Below are positions 17,381 to 25,281 of a stretch of DNA of 64,000 nucleotides, piece by piece. The stretch lies in NCBI RefSeq assembly GCF_004342165.1, contig NZ_SMAL01000003.1, positions 395,073 through 459,072 on the forward strand, written 5' to 3'. The notes under the pieces are model-generated. The model searched no databases and had not been told where the DNA came from. It worked only from the letters and a program-made list of their open reading frames with translations. This DNA is from Natranaerovirga pectinivora. Its GTDB lineage: Bacteria; Bacillota; Clostridia; Lachnospirales; DSM-24629. Within the stretch, counting starts at the first letter, position 1. Every line of letters begins with the position of its first letter. The translations under genes and the position numbers were made by a program.

Positions 17381-20083
17381 TTACTTACCACCAAAACTTA
17401 CATTTTTATTAGAAGTGGAAGTAGTTATAGGTATTACATTATTTTCTTTACCTTTTTCATAATTCTTTATTTCTTTTTCTAGTTTAGCTAGTTGTGTAAA
17501 CTGTGCATTGACTATTTTATTGTATTTTGTTGCAAACTCTAATGCTAAATGACCTTCCTTTTCTGCACAATGTTCCCCTAATTCATTTAACTGTATTGCT
17601 AAGTATCTTACAAATCCATTTACTTTTTTTATAAACTTGCAGGCTTCTTTTTTGTTCATTTCTTGTGTGAATTTTCTTTGTGTCCACTTGTATTCACCAT
17701 TGAAATCACACCAATTTTTATAAGACAAATATAATTCTTTTGAACTAAAGCATTTATGATTTTTAAATATTTTATCTGGTGGTATTAACTGAACACATTC
17801 TTTCCACCACTGGTCCATCGCTGACATATCCTCTGCAAATTCTTCTACTACAAGCTTCATTTCATCTGGTTCTGATAATCCCTCTTCTACATATAACTTA
17901 TATCCTTCAATGCACCAGTTTAATATGCCCGACAACTCTTTTTCTAATTTACTTCCTAGTTCCCTATCCATTTCTTCTTTTTGTATCTGTGTTGTAAATG
18001 GTATTATCTTTAGCCTAGACCATATGGCTATATCTGTCCCTGTCACCCTGGGTTTGTAATTGGTATCAAACCACAATTTAAATCTTGATGGGAACTCGAC
18101 ATTTTCTTTATGTAATCCTCTACAACTGATATAGCCACCACCAGTTAATGATTTTATTAACCCTTCATTCAATTTGTCATTCTCTTCTGTTTCTGATACA
18201 GTAGCAAATCGTTTGTCCCTAAGTCTTAACAAGTCAGGTCTGGGACCATTGTTTTTATTAGCGTAATTTTGCATAACCGTTTGTGGGGAAACGATTACAG
18301 CATAGTCACTTAAAATCTTTAGGATAGTATTTATAAATAATGTTTTTCCGTTATTCCCTGAACCTTGCAATATAAAGAGTGCTTTTTCATTACATTTGCC
18401 ACTAATTGTATACCCTAAAGCTTTTTGAAGGTAATGTCGAACCTCTTCTGATGGTACTAATCTACTAATGGTTTTTTCCCATAAAGGACAATCTAACTCT
18501 TGATTGTATTCTACCTTGCTTATTTTAGTTTGATAATATTTTTTTGAATGCTCAACAAATTCCATTTTATCAAAATCATATATTCCATTAGATAGATTAA
18601 GAGCATTTTTTTCTTCTATTGTAATATCACCAAATTCTCTAATAAAATGGCTTTTAGAAAACTCTATTATTTCTAGACAATTCCTTTTGTTTCTACTTGT
18701 TGCAGTATACTTAAAAAGTTCTTCAGCCTCAAATTCTGCATTTTCTTTTACTAGACTATCTAATTCATTTAATGAAGATATGGCTAGATTATAGGCCTCA
18801 TGTTTTAGATTTGTAAAAACTTTTTCAGCAAATTCTAGTAAGTCCATATCATAAACTCTACTCCAATATTTTCCTGTCCACTTCAACCATTCCTTCGAGC
18901 TGTCTATGTATCTAAGATTTTCCTTGTTTATATAGTAAAATCTTCTACCACTGTCTGAATTGTTATAATCACCTAATCTCGTATCTATTACATTTTTATA
19001 ATCCAATCCGAAGTTTTGTATGTATTTTGTCATATATTTATTCAACTCTTTGCTAGTAAAACAATGTAACCCTTTAATTTTTATTGAGTTCATAAACTCT
19101 TCTTCTCTTGTTTTTAAGATTATTTCTTCCATGTCTACTACTTCTTCTACTTTTTCTTTGCTTACTTTTTTCCAATCGTAAACTTTTGTTATTCTTAGGG
19201 ATGCTTGTGTTACTTGATGTCTTACATACCCTGTTGATTTTTTATTGCCTCTATACATTTTTGAAGTTTTAAATATTTCCTCGGCTTGTGCAGGGTTGTT
19301 TCCATTCACATATAATATTTGTGATATAAAAGCAAAATCAGCAGCACTCTGACTATCATAAGCCTTTATACTACATCTACTATCTTTATCCCACTTCTCT
19401 ACTTCTTCCCAATTTCCTTCTAGAAACAACTTGCCTTTCTTAAATGATTTAATCTTTTCTAATACATCGTCATTAGATACTTCATAGATGCCCTGATCTA
19501 TGAACTCAATGTTTTCATTTTGCAGTTTAGGTAAATGGGTCTCACATAGTTTATTTAGTTCGTCTTGACAATCTACCACTTCTTGATTACTTCCAATGAT
19601 ATCCCCTGTCACTATCATAAATCTAGCACTATCATAAACTTCTACTATTCCATATCTATCTACATGTTTATATCCCTCAGGTTTTTTTGCTCTAATAAAG
19701 ATATGCGTTCCTTTGCCACTTATTGATGTTTCTGCATAACTGTTAAACTGTGATAGTAGGAGTTTATTAAGTTCCTCAAATTTTTCTAGTTTTTCTATGT
19801 CATGACAATCAATGTCTATACAAGTGACATCACAATCTGCTGTTAATCCTACACCTAATGCCACAACTTTTTCTTCATTTAATGCCTCTACTGCCTTATC
19901 AAAACTTACTAATCTATCTGTATCTTTTGTTCCCACACCTCTATAATCCACTAAGCTAAGAGGTTTTTTAACTATCTCTCCTTCTTCATTTGCACAAAAC
20001 CCTACCCAAGTATTTAAAGATTTTAATACTGTGGGTATATTTGCTGTGTTTCTTTTCATTTTTTCTATATTAACTTTAGTCAT
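17381..20083 (-). CDS. Primase/polymerase-SF3 helicase replication protein (P4/D5 type)
   Basis: 900 residues. The N-terminal bifunctional primase-polymerase region has the metal-binding TCIDIDCHD near residues 87-95 and SGKGTHIFIRA near 143. The middle holds a D5-N region. The SF3 helicase shows Walker A GSGNNGKT near 573, Walker B at RFATVSETEE, and the motif C region FKLWFDTNYKPRV near 675. Such proteins unwind and prime small plasmids, satellites and phages. ATG at 20083 follows GGAG. It implies the island can replicate when excised (inference). Confidence 0.9.
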   Translation of the reverse strand: MTKVNIEKMKRNTANIPTVLKSLNTWVGFCANEEGEIVKKPLSLVDYRGVGTKDTDRLVSFDKAVEALNEEKVVALGVGLTADCDVTCIDIDCHDIEKLEKFEELNKLLLSQFNSYAETSISGKGTHIFIRAKKPEGYKHVDRYGIVEVYDSARFMIVTGDIIGSNQEVVDCQDELNKLCETHLPKLQNENIEFIDQGIYEVSNDDVLEKIKSFKKGKLFLEGNWEEVEKWDKDSRCSIKAYDSQSAADFAFISQILYVNGNNPAQAEEIFKTSKMYRGNKKSTGYVRHQVTQASLRITKVYDWKKVSKEKVEEVVDMEEIILKTREEEFMNSIKIKGLHCFTSKELNKYMTKYIQNFGLDYKNVIDTRLGDYNNSDSGRRFYYINKENLRYIDSSKEWLKWTGKYWSRVYDMDLLEFAEKVFTNLKHEAYNLAISSLNELDSLVKENAEFEAEELFKYTATSRNKRNCLEIIEFSKSHFIREFGDITIEEKNALNLSNGIYDFDKMEFVEHSKKYYQTKISKVEYNQELDCPLWEKTISRLVPSEEVRHYLQKALGYTISGKCNEKALFILQGSGNNGKTLFINTILKILSDYAVIVSPQTVMQNYANKNNGPRPDLLRLRDKRFATVSETEENDKLNEGLIKSLTGGGYISCRGLHKENVEFPSRFKLWFDTNYKPRVTGTDIAIWSRLKIIPFTTQIQKEEMDRELGSKLEKELSGILNWCIEGYKLYVEEGLSEPDEMKLVVEEFAEDMSAMDQWWKECVQLIPPDKIFKNHKCFSSKELYLSYKNWCDFNGEYKWTQRKFTQEMNKKEACKFIKKVNGFVRYLAIQLNELGEHCAEKEGHLALEFATKYNKIVNAQFTQLAKLEKEIKNYEKGKENNVIPITTSTSNKNVSFGGK

Positions 20084-20355
20084 CTTTTCTTTCTCCTTTT
20101 AGTTAAGGTGTTAACTTTTTTATCTCTATAAAATTTCATCACCCTATTTATTTGTTGTTATTGCTATCTTGCGTAATTTAACTAAGGTTTCTTATTGTCA
20201 AACAACCCTATTTTTTTCTTGATATACCTACCCTTGATTATGATTAAGTAAATAACTTTATTTTTTCTCTAAAAAAGTTTTATAAAAAATAGAAGTTAAA
20301 GAATTATAAGCTTAGAAAAAAATAAAACTGAAAATGAAGTTCACTTTTTACACCC

Positions 20356-20405
20356 AAATCAGGAAAATCCGACCCCATAAAGACTTTTTTGGGGTCTCTT
20401 GATTT
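20356..20405. repeat. Hairpin in the 420-bp gap upstream of the primase
   Basis: GACCCC (20371-20376) pairs with GGGGTC (20391-20396), with an outer AAATCA/TGATTT pair. It lies in the gene-free stretch 20084-20502. It could terminate the 20503 gene or be part of a replication origin. Nothing else clear is seen in the gap. Confidence 0.45.
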
Positions 20406-20502
20406 TTCACAATCACACCTTATTGTCCCTAACCTTATAAACTTGTACTACTTCTACTTTTAGTTAATTTTACTTAATCACTTCCAAGTAATAGGTTAGA
20501 GA

Positions 20503-20775
20503 TTAAGATTTTACTTCTATAGTCTCACTAATTCCTTTACGATAACGCTCAACATATAAAGTACAATATCTATCTATACTAGAAGAATGTTCTGCGATGA
20601 TATCCTCATCTAGCTCTTCTGATAGTGTTATCAGAAAGTTATGTAGCACGAACCCTTGAGAAAAAATGTATACACAATCTTCCTCTATATGAGCCTCTTC
20701 AAATTTTGCGATCAGGACATCTATAACTCTTTTGCTGAGTGGAAGCCTAATCTTTGTTTGTAATGAATTTGCCAT
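20503..20775 (-). CDS. Hypothetical protein of the guaA island
   Basis: 90 residues starting MANSLQTKIRLPLSKRVIDVL, ending in KGISETIEVKS. It looks like a mainly helical small protein with an acidic middle. ATG at 20775 follows AAGGGGGTG at normal spacing; an upstream GTG at 20787 lies inside that site and is rejected. No family recognised. It is the gene before the primase, separated by 420 bp. Confidence 0.6.
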   Translation of the reverse strand: MANSLQTKIRLPLSKRVIDVLIAKFEEAHIEEDCVYIFSQGFVLHNFLITLSEELDEDIIAEHSSSIDRYCTLYVERYRKGISETIEVKS

Positions 20776-20857
20776 CTCTTTATTCACCCCCTTTCCCTTA
20801 ATCTCGTATAGCCTCTACTTATATTTGACTCCTACTATAAGTAGAACTATAACCCTT

Positions 20858-21064
20858 TTAATCCTCATAAACTTTATACTTGTAATTGCGTTCATAACTG
20901 CCTTTTAAAACCAACTTACCAGATGAAAAACTATAATTTCCCTCAAACTCTTCAATACAATAATAATCAAGTTCTTTTGTTAAACTTTCAGGTAAATCAA
21001 TTTCTATCGTAACTTCTACATTCTGCTCTGTGTTGCTCATTGTTTTAAATATTTTATGTATCAT
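20858..21064 (-). CDS. Hypothetical protein of the guaA island
   Basis: 68 residues (MIHKIFKTMSNTEQ...). The alternating pattern VEVTIEIDLP and SGKLVLKGSYERNYKYKVY suggests a small beta-sheet protein. ATG at 21064 is chosen because AGGGGGTGGA lies eight bases upstream; the longer frame from 21142 has no such site. Unknown function; likely co-transcribed with the 20503 gene 80 bp downstream. Confidence 0.55.
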   Translation of the reverse strand: MIHKIFKTMSNTEQNVEVTIEIDLPESLTKELDYYCIEEFEGNYSFSSGKLVLKGSYERNYKYKVYED

Positions 21065-21254
21065 CTTAAATCCACCCCCTCGTAAAAATTTTGATAACTT
21101 TGTCATACCTATATACGGCAAACAGCCAGCACAATTGTCCATTTTTAAGCGTCCCCAAGAAGTTTTTTTAAATGCAGTTATAGCCTAGAAATCCCCCTGT
21201 TTCACTAAGGAGCAATATTATTCATGTCCATTCTCTTTTATATAACCTGTCAAT

Positions 21255-21520
21255 GCTTTTTGTGAAATATGTTGTTTATTTCATAAAACATGTTATTTGT
21301 TTTATGAAACATGTCCTAAAATCTCTTTTTTTTCTTACAATAATACCTTCAAACCCTTTCTATACCTAGGTTATAAGCTACCTCACATTTTAGATTTAGA
21401 TATTTCTACAACCATCCATTCATGATTTTTCTTCATTTTTACTAAAATACATCTAATTTCATTAATAACTCTTTAAACCCTTTCTATATCTACCTTATAA
21501 CCTCCCCCCATTTTTCATCT
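21255..21520. repeat. Repeat-rich gene-free region, possible origin or control site
   Basis: The stretch 21065-21839 has no convincing gene. It holds a palindrome TTTCATAAAA / TTTTATGAAA (21279-21288, 21300-21309), repeated AACATGT-like steps, and two related copies of AAACCCTTTCTATA followed by ATAAGCT/ATAACCT at 21351 and 21475, 124 bp apart. Such repeats next to replication genes can be iterons or operators. The assignment is inference. Confidence 0.45.
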
Positions 21521-21676
21521 TTCTAAAACTGCTCTAATTCTTTTAAAACCCATCAATCCAAGTCTGCCCAATTCCCATTTTTTGACCTGATTAAGAATTT
21601 AAAACCTTTTAACCTATAAATACTCAATAGGATTTCTTAAACTTCATTCAAATCAATTTTTAAATATTCATTTCTC

Positions 21677-21703
21677 TAAAAAAGGGCATAAAAAAAGAGC
21701 CCT
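21677..21703 (-). terminator. Terminator after the small membrane gene
   Basis: AGGGC/GCCCT stem with an 11-base loop and a U-tract on the minus strand, about 135 bp after the stop of the gene ending at 21840. Confidence 0.6.
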
Positions 21704-21839
21704 ATGCTCAATACTCTTAAAAATTTTATTCAATTGTCTATTTTTCTAACCTGATCCACTAAAGCAACCTGATCAATTTTTACTTAATCCCATCTTAATA
21801 ATTTTAGCATTACTTTGGTTAAATTATAAAACCTTATTT

Positions 21840-22102
21840 TTATTTTAAGTTTTTTTTATCTGCTAATTTAAATAGATAAATAGCAGAAGGCCCTATTGAA
21901 GTTATTGTTGGTAAGATGGCTATTATTAGTACACCTATTAATGATGGTTTTAATGGTATTATTGCTACCCAACAAAAAGTAAATATTAAAAATGGAATAC
22001 ATATTAATATACTTTTTAGCAATATAAGATAATCTTTCTTATACATTTTTTTAGTTCCGACCAACATTCTTTTAATATCTTTTTATCATTTTCTGGTATC
22101 AT
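21840..22102 (-). CDS. Small membrane protein, two frames joined by a likely -1 frameshift
   Basis: A start at 22102 with AAGGGTG upstream opens a 28-codon frame (MIPENDKKILKEC...), stopping at 22016. The second frame, without its own ribosome-binding site, continues from MYKKDYLILLKS at 22046 to 21840 and carries two membrane segments. The frames meet at a run of seven A residues (22052-22046) in the phase CTA AAA AAA, where a -1 slip gives a continuous protein of about 87 residues. It is either programmed frameshifting, transcript slippage, or a real indel that has broken the gene. Function unknown. Confidence 0.5.
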
Positions 22103-22193
22103 TCTTTTCACCCTTAGATTTATTTTAGTTACTTTATATATAAAAAAGTATTGTCTAGAGTTAATATAATTTTAACTGCAGTTTTTAATTATT

Positions 22194-22232
22194 ACTATGT
22201 CCTTTTTTAATAAAACATGTAAAAAGATAACC
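22194..22232. repeat. 39-bp direct repeat, copy 1
   Basis: Identical to 22961-22999. It contains AATAAAACATGT and leads into the terminator stem downstream of the 22264 gene. Confidence 0.85.
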
Positions 22233-22253
22233 CTAAGTATTAGGTTATCTTTT
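22222..22253 (-). terminator. Terminator of the 22264 gene
   Basis: Eleven-base perfect arms AAAAGATAACC / complement with a ten-base loop, immediately after the stop of the membrane protein gene; U-rich on the minus strand. Confidence 0.75.
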
Positions 22254-22263
22254 ATTGGTTTAA

Positions 22264-22821
22264 TTAGAGTAATACTGCTAAAAATAATATTATTGAACCT
22301 ATAATATATACCAATACATCTTCTTTTTTACTTTCTTTTAATAAATCTAATGCACTTTTTTCTTTTCTCATTTGTAACTCTAAAACTCTTATAAAAGTTA
22401 TTGCTAAAAAGTATTCATATAACCATAAGAAAAATACTTTTACTTCATGGGTTATAACTCCAAAAGTTAATCCATACTTTAAATAAACACTTCTTTGCTC
22501 TATTAAAGATTTATTAAATATATCAAATGCTATTAATATTAAACCTATGTATATTGTTAACCAAACAAACTTATATACTTTATGTCTTAAATCTTTTGAT
22601 TTTTCACTTTGGTCTGAGGCATGCTTATCTACAAACTTATTACTTTGATTATACCCGAAGCTACATAGTAAATAAATTAAAACTACTATTACTGTTTGTA
22701 TTATAGATAATAAACCCGGATAATAACTTATTATATTGTCTAATGTTATACTCATCATAATTATTGAAAATATTGCACTGGATATTAAGCCTGCTAATAT
22801 AGAAACAAAAAATGCTTTCAT
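22264..22821 (-). CDS. Multi-pass membrane protein of the guaA island
   Basis: 185 residues with four or five hydrophobic segments: residues 3-25, 35-55, about 87-105, about 127-147, and 168-185. The loop near 60-80 is hydrophilic (NKFVDKHASDQSEKSKD). ATG at 22821 follows an AGGGTGA site. No family recognised. Its placement in a mobile element beside an SLH protein suggests an accessory role, perhaps surface change or defence, but nothing proves that. Confidence 0.6.
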   Translation of the reverse strand: MKAFFVSILAGLISSAIFSIIMMSITLDNIISYYPGLLSIIQTVIVVLIYLLCSFGYNQSNKFVDKHASDQSEKSKDLRHKVYKFVWLTIYIGLILIAFDIFNKSLIEQRSVYLKYGLTFGVITHEVKVFFLWLYEYFLAITFIRVLELQMRKEKSALDLLKESKKEDVLVYIIGSIILFLAVLL

Positions 22822-22960
22822 TTAATCACCCTATACCAGTATAGCCTTTTAATTGTTACTTTGCAATATTTTAGACTTCACCACCTTATTTAGTTATTAA
22901 ATAAAACTGTAGGTATTTATGTCCATAATAAAGACATTATTTATCAACTCTAGAATTTTA

Positions 22961-22999
22961 ACTATGTCCTTTTTTAATAAAACATGTAAAAAGATAACC
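22961..22999. repeat. 39-bp direct repeat, copy 2
   Basis: Exact copy of 22194-22232, 767 bp away, again placed directly downstream of a gene, here the SLH-domain gene. Confidence 0.85.
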
Positions 23000-23016
23000 G
23001 TTTGAAAGGTTATCTT
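22990..23016 (-). terminator. Terminator of the SLH-domain gene
   Basis: AGATAACC (22992-22999) pairs with GGTTATCT (23009-23016). The stem shares its left arm with the 39-bp repeat but differs in the loop from copy 1. Confidence 0.6.
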
Positions 23017-23052
23017 CTCACACTATTGATTTTATTACTTGTAATTCTTTAC

Positions 23053-24090
23053 CTATCTAACCGGACCATTCCAATACCATATACCATGCATAAATATGAA
23101 ATAATCCATGTATACTTGCCCTTCTTTGGGATTTGGTACTTCTTTATATGGGTCGATTGCACTTTGAACATCTAACCATTGACTTCTGTATAACCCCATT
23201 CCTGTGTTGTTATCTACTAGGTAAGGGCTTCCCAAGAACTCTTTATTACTTCCTAAATCACCATGCTCTATTAACTTACCATTTGGATGGGCTCTACCTA
23301 TTTCTGTGGCTACATTTTGACCAAAACCTAGAATACCCGTCTTTGGGTCTACTTTTAATACTACACTTCTACCATCTGGTGTTATGAAGGTGTCACCCTC
23401 TTTTGCCATTGGTCTGTTAGGGTCATTGTGTCTTAATGTTAATGCACCAACCTCTGGTATCTTTACTTCTTGTCTTTCTGGTTTCTCTAACGTTCTTAAT
23501 ATTATTGTAGAAGCCTCTGCTCTTGTAGCATTGTTACCCGGATTGAAATTACCCTTGTCATCACCTACTATTATACCTCGTGCATATACTGACTTGATAT
23601 AATATTGCTCACTTCTTTTTGTTATTTTATTATAATCACCTATTAAAACCTCTATACCATCTGAATTTACTTGCTCTTCACCTAATATATTTAATAAAGC
23701 TCTTTCTGTATACTTTGCCATCTCTAATCGAGTTATTGGTTTGTCAAAATCTCTTGAACTTAATTCACTATTTGTTACTATACCCAATTTATAAGCCTCC
23801 TCAAACTCACCTGAAGCCCAATGTTGACCCTGTTGACGAGTAAAGGTCTTACCTGTGGTTGTTCTCATTAGGATTGCTATAAACTCAGCATTACTGATTG
23901 TATTCTGTGGCTTAAATGTTCCATCTGGATATCCTGATATACCACCTCTTGCTACTAACTTCTGGATTGTGGGTTCAGCCCAATGTCCTTTGATGTCGGA
24001 TAGATTTGATTGATTTGCATAGATATTAATTGTTGTTAAGATAATTATTACTAATGATACAGATACCCTCTTTAAAAAACTCTTTCTCAT
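23053..24090 (-). CDS. Secreted S-layer-homology (SLH) domain protein with unknown C-terminal domain
   Basis: 345 residues. A signal peptide (RKSFLKRVSVSLVIIILTT) is followed by three SLH repeats at about 30-75, 90-135 and 155-200 (KGHWAEPTIQKLVARGGISGYPDGTF is the first by pattern), which bind pyruvylated wall polymer. The last ~130 residues (from GALTLRHNDPNRPM) include TPDGRSVVLKVDPKTG and are not recognised. ATG at 24090 has GAAAGGGG upstream. A surface protein is unusual cargo for an element of this size and could alter the host surface or phage adsorption (inference). Confidence 0.85.
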   Translation of the reverse strand: MRKSFLKRVSVSLVIIILTTINIYANQSNLSDIKGHWAEPTIQKLVARGGISGYPDGTFKPQNTISNAEFIAILMRTTTGKTFTRQQGQHWASGEFEEAYKLGIVTNSELSSRDFDKPITRLEMAKYTERALLNILGEEQVNSDGIEVLIGDYNKITKRSEQYYIKSVYARGIIVGDDKGNFNPGNNATRAEASTIILRTLEKPERQEVKIPEVGALTLRHNDPNRPMAKEGDTFITPDGRSVVLKVDPKTGILGFGQNVATEIGRAHPNGKLIEHGDLGSNKEFLGSPYLVDNNTGMGLYRSQWLDVQSAIDPYKEVPNPKEGQVYMDYFIFMHGIWYWNGPVR

Positions 24091-24173
24091 TAATTTTTCC
24101 CCTTTCATTCCTTGGTAAAATATTTCATTAGATTGATTATAACTAGAGTTAATCCTAAAGTCTATATTTTCTA

Positions 24174-25142
24174 TCACTTTTTTGTTAATTTCATTGATTT
24201 CTTTACCCTAAAATCTTCTAGTGGATTATACTCATCTACTATATTTACCAGATCACTAATATCAAAATTATAGTATCTATTTAACATTTTTAAATTAGAG
24301 TGTCCCGTTATCCTTTTAAGTAGAATAGGAGACATACCCTTTCTAACACTTAGTGTAATAAATGTATGCCTAAATAAATGTAGACTTGTCTTTTCAACCC
24401 CTCTTGCCCTACAATACTTCACTACACTTATCTGCAAAGTAGTCCTAGGCAATGGCTCACCATAGATATTACAAAATAATGGTTCTTCTCCTACTCCATT
24501 TCTAATCCTTAAATATTCTTTTAAAACAATCAATAAACTAGTAGGTATAGGTATGGCTCTAGGCTTTCTGTTTTTGGTATGATTTAGGCTTAGAATAGCA
24601 TTGTCTAGATTAACATCTTGTATCTGTAACTCTCTTAATTCTTTTGCTCTTATTCCTGTTGCTAATAGTAAATTTATGATGACCCATGTTCTATACTGTG
24701 CAAATGAATTCCCTTCTGGTTTTTTTAATAATAACTCTAGTTCTCTAGTAGTATATATCTCTTTAAAATGTTCTTGTTCTACTAAGTGAGTAAACTCAAT
24801 AGTATCTTTTATATATCCTTTTCTAATACCAAATTTAATGATTGGTGATATCTTAAATAGATAGGAATTAACTGTTTGTGGCTTTAACTTATCTTTAAGA
24901 TATAGTATATACTCATTGATAAGGTCTTGGGATATATCTTCACATTTCAACCCTTCCCCTGTAAACTGTTTGAATTTCTTATGAGCAAATTCATACCCTT
25001 TAATTGTTATATCAGATATATTTCTTAGTTTACAATCACTTGCATATAAAAAGTATAGGTCATCATAATTGATATTTGCTACTTTACTGATTAGTAAATT
25101 CTTTCTTCTTTTGATTGTAGGCTCCTTAGTCTTGTTTTCCAC
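24174..25142 (-). CDS. Tyrosine integrase of the guaA island
   Basis: 322 residues with full XerC/phage-integrase architecture: a SAM-like core-binding domain (about 25-110) and a catalytic domain with Arg in ATGIRAKELREL, Lys in TKNRKPRAIP, HLFRHTF, GHSNLKMLNR and the nucleophile Tyr near 290 (NRYYNF). GTG at 25142 follows AGGAGG. It lies 140 bp downstream of guaA, beside the right-hand repeat, the usual place for the integrase that recognises that site, so it is the best candidate for integration at guaA. Confidence 0.92.
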   Translation of the reverse strand: MENKTKEPTIKRRKNLLISKVANINYDDLYFLYASDCKLRNISDITIKGYEFAHKKFKQFTGEGLKCEDISQDLINEYILYLKDKLKPQTVNSYLFKISPIIKFGIRKGYIKDTIEFTHLVEQEHFKEIYTTRELELLLKKPEGNSFAQYRTWVIINLLLATGIRAKELRELQIQDVNLDNAILSLNHTKNRKPRAIPIPTSLLIVLKEYLRIRNGVGEEPLFCNIYGEPLPRTTLQISVVKYCRARGVEKTSLHLFRHTFITLSVRKGMSPILLKRITGHSNLKMLNRYYNFDISDLVNIVDEYNPLEDFRVKKSMKLTKK

Positions 25143-25167
25143 CTGTTTAACCTCCTATAAAATACAA

Positions 25168-25220
25168 AAATAGATGTCTCTGATGGGCCATTTTACAGCC
25201 TTAATCATAGACATCTATTT
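25168..25220. repeat. Inverted repeat between integrase and guaA
   Basis: Twelve-base perfect arms AAATAGATGTCT (25168-25179) and AGACATCTATTT (25209-25220) with a 29-base spacer. The position in the 139-bp gap between the integrase start and guaA suggests an integrase or regulator binding site, or an att accessory site. Confidence 0.6.
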
Positions 25221-25281
25221 CCTATTTTACTTACAAACCAATTATAAAACCCTTTATTTGTCTTGCTCTATTCTTATCCTA

